Positions 60,444 to 64,000 of a stretch of 64,000 nt of DNA are shown one piece after another. Source of the stretch: Bradyrhizobium sp. CCBAU 53338 (GTDB lineage Bacteria; Pseudomonadota; Alphaproteobacteria; Rhizobiales; Xanthobacteraceae). Under the pieces are notes generated by a model. The model ran no database searches, was not told where the DNA came from, and saw only the letters and a list, made by a program, of their open reading frames with translations. The stretch spans positions 4,650,001-4,714,000 of the forward strand of contig NZ_CP030048.1 in assembly GCF_015291665.1 (NCBI RefSeq). Direction: 5' to 3'. A program made the position numbers and the translations under genes. The first letter of the stretch is position 1. Every line of letters begins with the position of its first letter.

Positions 60444-61645
60444 CTGACACCGCTTCGAAGCCGGGCCAGACCGAAGTCTGGATCACCGGTATTGGTCTTG
60501 CCACCTCGCTCGGCGAAGGTCTGGACGCCAACTGGGCTGCGCTCCAGGAGAAGCGCACCAATGTCGACGAGAAGGGCTTTGCGCCCTTCATCGTGCATCC
60601 GCTGATGCCCGTGTCCTTCGACAGCCAGATCCCGAAGAAGGGCGACCAGCGCCAGATGGAAGCCTGGCAGCGCATCGGCGTCTATGCCGCGGGTCTCGCG
60701 CTCGACTCGGCCGGTATCAAGGGCAACAAGGACATCCTGTCCAAGATCGACATGGTGGTGGCCGCCGGCGGCGGCGAGCGCGACCTCAATGTCGACACCG
60801 GCGTGCTCAACGCCGAAGCCAAGGGCGCCAATGCACCCGGCTTCCTCAACGAGCGGCTGATGAGCGATCTCAGGCCGACGCTGTTTCTGGCGCAGCTCTC
60901 CAATCTGCTCGCCGGCAACATTGCCATCGTCAACGGTCTCGGCGGCACCTCGCGCACCTTCATGGGCGAAGAGGTTGCGGGCGCCGATGCGCTGCGCATC
61001 GCGCTGTCGCGCATCGCCTCGGGCGAGAGCGACATTGCGCTGGTCGGCGGCTCGCACAATGGCGAGCGCAAGGACCTCCTGGTCCTCTACGAATTCGGCG
61101 ACTTCAACCTGAAGGACAAGTTCGCCCCCGTGTGGGCGCGCAAGGACCACGCCGGCTTCGCGCTCGGTTCGGCCGGCGCGTTCCTGGTGCTGGAATCCAA
61201 GGCGCATGCAGAAGCGCGCGGTGCCAAGCCTTACGCCAAGCTGTCGAGCGTGGTGACGGATCTCGCCCGCCGCAAGCAGTCCGGGGACATGAAAGCGACG
61301 CTGGACAAGCTCTGGGACAAGCTGCCCAAGCGCGACGGCAAGGGCGCAATCATCTCGGGCGCGACAGGCGCGGAGCCGGCAACGTCCGAGGAGCGCGACT
61401 TCCTGAAGAAGCACGCCGACTTCCCGGTACGCGCCACCGGTACGATGTTCGGGCACACCATGGAAACGCAATTCCCGCTCGGGATTGCGCTCGCGGCGCT
61501 CTCGATCTCGCGCGGTGCGCTGTTCCCGCCGAACGATTCGACCGGCACCGAGATTGAAATGCAGGGGGCGCCCACCCAGATTGTCGTGGTGGGAGCCGGA
61601 CACTGGCGCGGCGAAGGCATGGCGCTGGTCGAGGCGATAAGCTAG
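60440..61645 (+). CDS. fabF2XL: Ketosynthase-fold protein FabF2XL, apparently inactive (chain-length-factor-like)
   Basis: A 401-residue thiolase-fold protein with the overall layout of 3-oxoacyl-ACP synthase II. The nucleophile region reads AIVNGLGGTSRTFMGEE, with Leu or Gly in place of the TACASG cysteine, and NAHGTxTPxND is replaced by ISGATGAEPATSEE, losing the first histidine. The second histidine stays in TGTMFGHTMET. The loss pattern resembles the chain length factor of type II polyketide synthases, so it may pair with FabF1XL to set chain length. It is followed by a repeat and fabF1XL. Confidence 0.88.
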   Translation: MTDTASKPGQTEVWITGIGLATSLGEGLDANWAALQEKRTNVDEKGFAPFIVHPLMPVSFDSQIPKKGDQRQMEAWQRIGVYAAGLALDSAGIKGNKDILSKIDMVVAAGGGERDLNVDTGVLNAEAKGANAPGFLNERLMSDLRPTLFLAQLSNLLAGNIAIVNGLGGTSRTFMGEEVAGADALRIALSRIASGESDIALVGGSHNGERKDLLVLYEFGDFNLKDKFAPVWARKDHAGFALGSAGAFLVLESKAHAEARGAKPYAKLSSVVTDLARRKQSGDMKATLDKLWDKLPKRDGKGAIISGATGAEPATSEERDFLKKHADFPVRATGTMFGHTMETQFPLGIALAALSISRGALFPPNDSTGTEIEMQGAPTQIVVVGAGHWRGEGMALVEAIS

Positions 61646-61728
61646 AGCGCGCAGCGCTTTAGCCGGTTGTTGTTTTGAGCATGATCTGGTCGGAAAACCG
61701 CGTCACACTTTTCCGGATCATGCTCTAG
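61642..61728. repeat. RIME-like palindromic intergenic repeat between fabF2XL and fabF1XL
   Basis: Nested inverted repeats: CTAGAGC (61642-61648) with GCTCTAG (61722-61728); GAGCATGATC (61677-61686) with GATCATGCTC (61716-61725); CGGAAAA (61691-61697) with TTTTCCG (61709-61715). The GAGCATGATCnGG...TTTTCC form is the common short mosaic repeat of Rhizobiales as I recall it. It overlaps the fabF2XL stop codon and sits inside the operon, where it could stabilise or process mRNA. Confidence 0.8.
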
Positions 61729-61749
61729 CTCTATCTGGGGACGATCGAC

Positions 61750-63027
61750 ATGACTGCACCACGCGACAAACTCGGGCGTCCCGTTGTCGTCGTTACCGGC
61801 ATGGGCATCACGACCTCGCTCGGCGCCGGCAAGGCCGACAATTGGTCGAAGCTGGTCGCGGGCGAATCCGGCATCCGCACCATCACGCGCTTTCCGGTCG
61901 ACGGCCTGAAGACCACGATGGCCGGCACGGTCGATTTCGTCAGCGTCGATCCGTTCTCCTCCACCGGCCTGTCCGAACGCATGGCGGAGCTGGTCACCCA
62001 GGAAGCCCTCGAGCAGGCCGGCATCGGCGCCAAGGGCGATTTTCCGGGCCCCCTCTTCCTCGCGGTCGCACCGGTCGAGGTCGAGTGGCCGCAGCGCCGC
62101 GAGCTCGGCCGCGCCGTCGGCTCGCCCGACTTCACCTACGACGATCTGTTGCGCATCTCCGGCGGCGGCAAGTACACCGCCTATCACCACCGCTTCATGT
62201 TCGGCTCGGTCGCAGCCCACCTCGCCGAGACCTTCGGCACCAAGGGCTCGCCGATCTCGCTGTCGACGGCCTGCGCCTCCGGAGCCACCTCGATCCAGCT
62301 CGGCGTCGAGGCGATCCGCCGCGGCGAGACGGATGCGGCACTTTGCGTCGCCACCGACGGCACCGTGAATCCGGAAGCCTTGGTGCGCTTCTCGCTGCTC
62401 TCGGCGCTGTCGACCCAGAACGATCCGCCGCAGGCGGCCTCCCGCCCCTTCTCCAAGAACCGCGACGGCTTCGTCATGGCAGAGGGCGCAGGCGCCCTCG
62501 TGCTCGAAAGCTATGAGGCGGCCACCGCGCGCGGCGCGAAGATTCTCGGCGTGATCGCCGGCTGCGGCGAACTCACCGATTCCTTCCATCGCACCCGCTC
62601 CTCGCCCGACGGCAAGCCGATCATCGGCTGCATGAACAAGACGCTGGCCGATGCCGGCATGACCCCGGACCAGATCGACCACATCAACGCGCACGGCACC
62701 GCGACGCCCGAGAACGACAAGATGGAGTTCAACACGACCTCGGCCGTGTTCGGCGATCTCGCGCAGAAGATTCCGGTCACGTCGAACAAGTCGATGGTCG
62801 GCCACACCATCTCGGCCGCAGGCGCGGTCGAGGCGATCTTCTCGCTGCTGACGCTCGAGCATCAGCGCATTCCGCCGACCATCAACTACGAGACGCCGGA
62901 TCCCACGATCCTCTTCAACGTGGTAGGCAACAAGGCGCGCGACGCCCGCGTCACCGCGGTGATGTCGAACTCGTTCGGCTTCGGCGGCCAGAACGCCTCG
63001 CTGATCCTGACCCGCGAACCGGCCTGA
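61750..63027 (+). CDS. fabF1XL: 3-oxoacyl-ACP synthase FabF1XL
   Basis: A 425-residue ketosynthase with the complete triad: Cys175 in STACASGATS, His315 in NAHGTATPEND and His352 in KSMVGHTISAAGA. GKADNWSKLVAGESGI and FGFGGQNASLIL mark the family. It would elongate the AcpXL-bound chain, probably with FabF2XL as the non-catalytic partner. GGGGACGATCGAC precedes the ATG. It is followed after 13 bases by lpxXL. Confidence 0.94.
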   Translation: MTAPRDKLGRPVVVVTGMGITTSLGAGKADNWSKLVAGESGIRTITRFPVDGLKTTMAGTVDFVSVDPFSSTGLSERMAELVTQEALEQAGIGAKGDFPGPLFLAVAPVEVEWPQRRELGRAVGSPDFTYDDLLRISGGGKYTAYHHRFMFGSVAAHLAETFGTKGSPISLSTACASGATSIQLGVEAIRRGETDAALCVATDGTVNPEALVRFSLLSALSTQNDPPQAASRPFSKNRDGFVMAEGAGALVLESYEAATARGAKILGVIAGCGELTDSFHRTRSSPDGKPIIGCMNKTLADAGMTPDQIDHINAHGTATPENDKMEFNTTSAVFGDLAQKIPVTSNKSMVGHTISAAGAVEAIFSLLTLEHQRIPPTINYETPDPTILFNVVGNKARDARVTAVMSNSFGFGGQNASLILTREPA

Positions 63028-63040
63028 CCGGACGCAAGCC

Positions 63041-63973
63041 ATGGCGCTGATTCCCATCAGCACGAAGATTCGTGCGCGGAATGCAGCCAAATCGATCGGC
63101 GGAGGCCTGATCGGCGCTGCCACCGTCGGCATGCTGCGCACGACTCGCTATTTCGACCCGGTCAAGACTTCGGACTTTTTCGCGCGCGTCACCAAGACGA
63201 TCGGTCCGCGCCTGCGCGAGCATCGCATCGGTCGCGCCAACCTGACCGCAGCCTTTCCCGAGAAGTCGCCGGACGAGATCGAGCAGATCCTGATGGGCGT
63301 CTGGGACAATCTCGGTCGCGTCGGCGCCGAGTTTGCCCATATCGATCATATCTGGGACTACGACCGCGCCCATCCGGAGCGCAGCCGGATCGAGCTTCCG
63401 CCGCGCACCGTCGAACTGCACGATCAACTCAGGGACGACGGCAAGCCGGCGCTGATCTTCGCCTCGCATCTGGCCAATTGGGAATTGCCGGCGCTCGCCG
63501 CCGTCGCGCACGGGCTCGACACCGCGATCCTCTACCGCCGTCCGAACATTGCGTCCGCCGACCGCATCATCGAGGAGATGCGCCAGGTCAACATGGGCAC
63601 GCTGATCCCGGCGGGCCGCGACGCCCCCTTACGGCTCGCGCAGGCGCTCAAGGACGGCAAGCACGTCGCCATGCTGATCGACCAGTATCTGACCGGCGGT
63701 GTCGAGGTCACCTTCTTCGGCCGCAAGACCCGCGCCAACCCGATGCTGGCGCGCCTGCTCCGCCAGGTCGAATGCCCCATCCACGGCGTCCGCATCATCC
63801 GTCTTCCCGGCTACCGCTTCCGCGCCGAGCTCACCGAAGAGATCCCGCCGGTGCGCGATGCCGAGGGCAAGATCGACGTCCAGGGCACGACGCAGGCGAT
63901 CACCGATGTGGTGGAAGGCTGGGTGCGCGAATATCCCGAGCAGTGGTTGTGGCTGCACCGGCGATGGCGGTAA
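63041..63973 (+). CDS. lpxXL: Lipid A very-long-chain acyltransferase LpxXL
   Basis: A 310-residue membrane-associated acyltransferase of the LpxL/HtrB superfamily. The catalytic H-x4-E is in ASHLANWELP (His143, Glu148), with later motifs RRPNIASADRIIEEMR, LIPAGRDAPLRLAQAL and DQYLTGGVEVTFFG (pieces). It would transfer the C28 chain from AcpXL to lipid A. The usual alcohol dehydrogenase gene adh2XL is not between fabF1XL and this gene. The stop is at 63973 and the last 27 bases of the window hold no other gene. Confidence 0.93.
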   Translation: MALIPISTKIRARNAAKSIGGGLIGAATVGMLRTTRYFDPVKTSDFFARVTKTIGPRLREHRIGRANLTAAFPEKSPDEIEQILMGVWDNLGRVGAEFAHIDHIWDYDRAHPERSRIELPPRTVELHDQLRDDGKPALIFASHLANWELPALAAVAHGLDTAILYRRPNIASADRIIEEMRQVNMGTLIPAGRDAPLRLAQALKDGKHVAMLIDQYLTGGVEVTFFGRKTRANPMLARLLRQVECPIHGVRIIRLPGYRFRAELTEEIPPVRDAEGKIDVQGTTQAITDVVEGWVREYPEQWLWLHRRWR

Positions 63974-64000
63974 GGCACAAGGCTCTGCCGACAGCGAAGC

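Overview
The window looks like a chromosomal stretch of a Bradyrhizobium-type alphaproteobacterium (Rhizobiales). The grounds are high G+C, long intergenic palindromes of the kind common in that group, an acpXL-to-lpxXL locus for very-long-chain fatty acid lipid A, and a dense set of aromatic and heterocyclic catabolic operons, each with its own transporter and local repressor. I saw no rRNA, tRNA, phage, insertion sequence or CRISPR array. All calls come from reading the sequence and from family knowledge held in memory; no database was searched.

Layout. 0-1.8 kb: a dihydrodipicolinate-synthase-family gene running off the left edge, divergent from an IclR regulator. 1.9-2.8: RNase Z. 2.9-8.3: a TetR regulator divergent from an RND efflux adaptor and pump, with two similar operator-like sites. 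8.4-10.8: a MaoC hydratase, small conserved-looking ORFs and a lytic transglycosylase. 11-16.7: a shikimate-dehydrogenase-like protein, a Baeyer-Villiger-type monooxygenase, an acyl-CoA synthetase and an acyl-CoA dehydrogenase. 16.7-20.3: a MarR-controlled aromatic-acid efflux operon of AaeB/AaeX/AaeA type. 20.7-23.2: two cytosine-deaminase-like amidohydrolases.

23.6-30.8: one leftward run of eight genes (TetR, two 2-pyrone-4,6-dicarboxylate hydrolase homologues of which one has a Tat signal, a dicarboxylate symporter, GalB, GalC, a 4,5-dihydroxyphthalate-decarboxylase-like protein and an NAD(P) oxidoreductase). This is the lower meta-cleavage route from the pyrone to pyruvate and oxaloacetate. 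A solute receptor is divergent from it. The TetR promoter and operator recur almost unchanged upstream of a vicinal-oxygen-chelate extradiol dioxygenase at 50.8-51.8 kb, so the two loci probably form one regulon.

36.2-50.8: the most striking part, a reductive nicotinate pathway in what is probably an aerobe. NicAB (nicotinate hydroxylase with three haem c sites) makes 6-hydroxynicotinate. A 6-hydroxynicotinate reductase homologue of the clostridial type would reduce the ring, and an enamidase homologue would open it. A ferredoxin-NADP reductase is divergent from the enamidase and could feed electrons to the reductase. A branched-chain-type ABC importer, a NicR-like MarR repressor and two uncharacterised proteins (UPF0280 and DUF1185) complete the set. 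A shared palindrome marks the enamidase/fpr and reductase promoter regions. The UPF0280 gene overlaps the reductase gene, and I propose that it matures the reductase flavin.

52-59.5: a lone HerA-type ATPase, a carboxymuconolactone-decarboxylase-fold protein, a flavin reductase, a Crp/Fnr regulator, a ParB-like protein and several small hypotheticals. 59.7-64: acpXL, fabZXL, fabF2XL (apparently lacking ketosynthase catalytic residues), fabF1XL and lpxXL, for the C28 acyl chain of lipid A.
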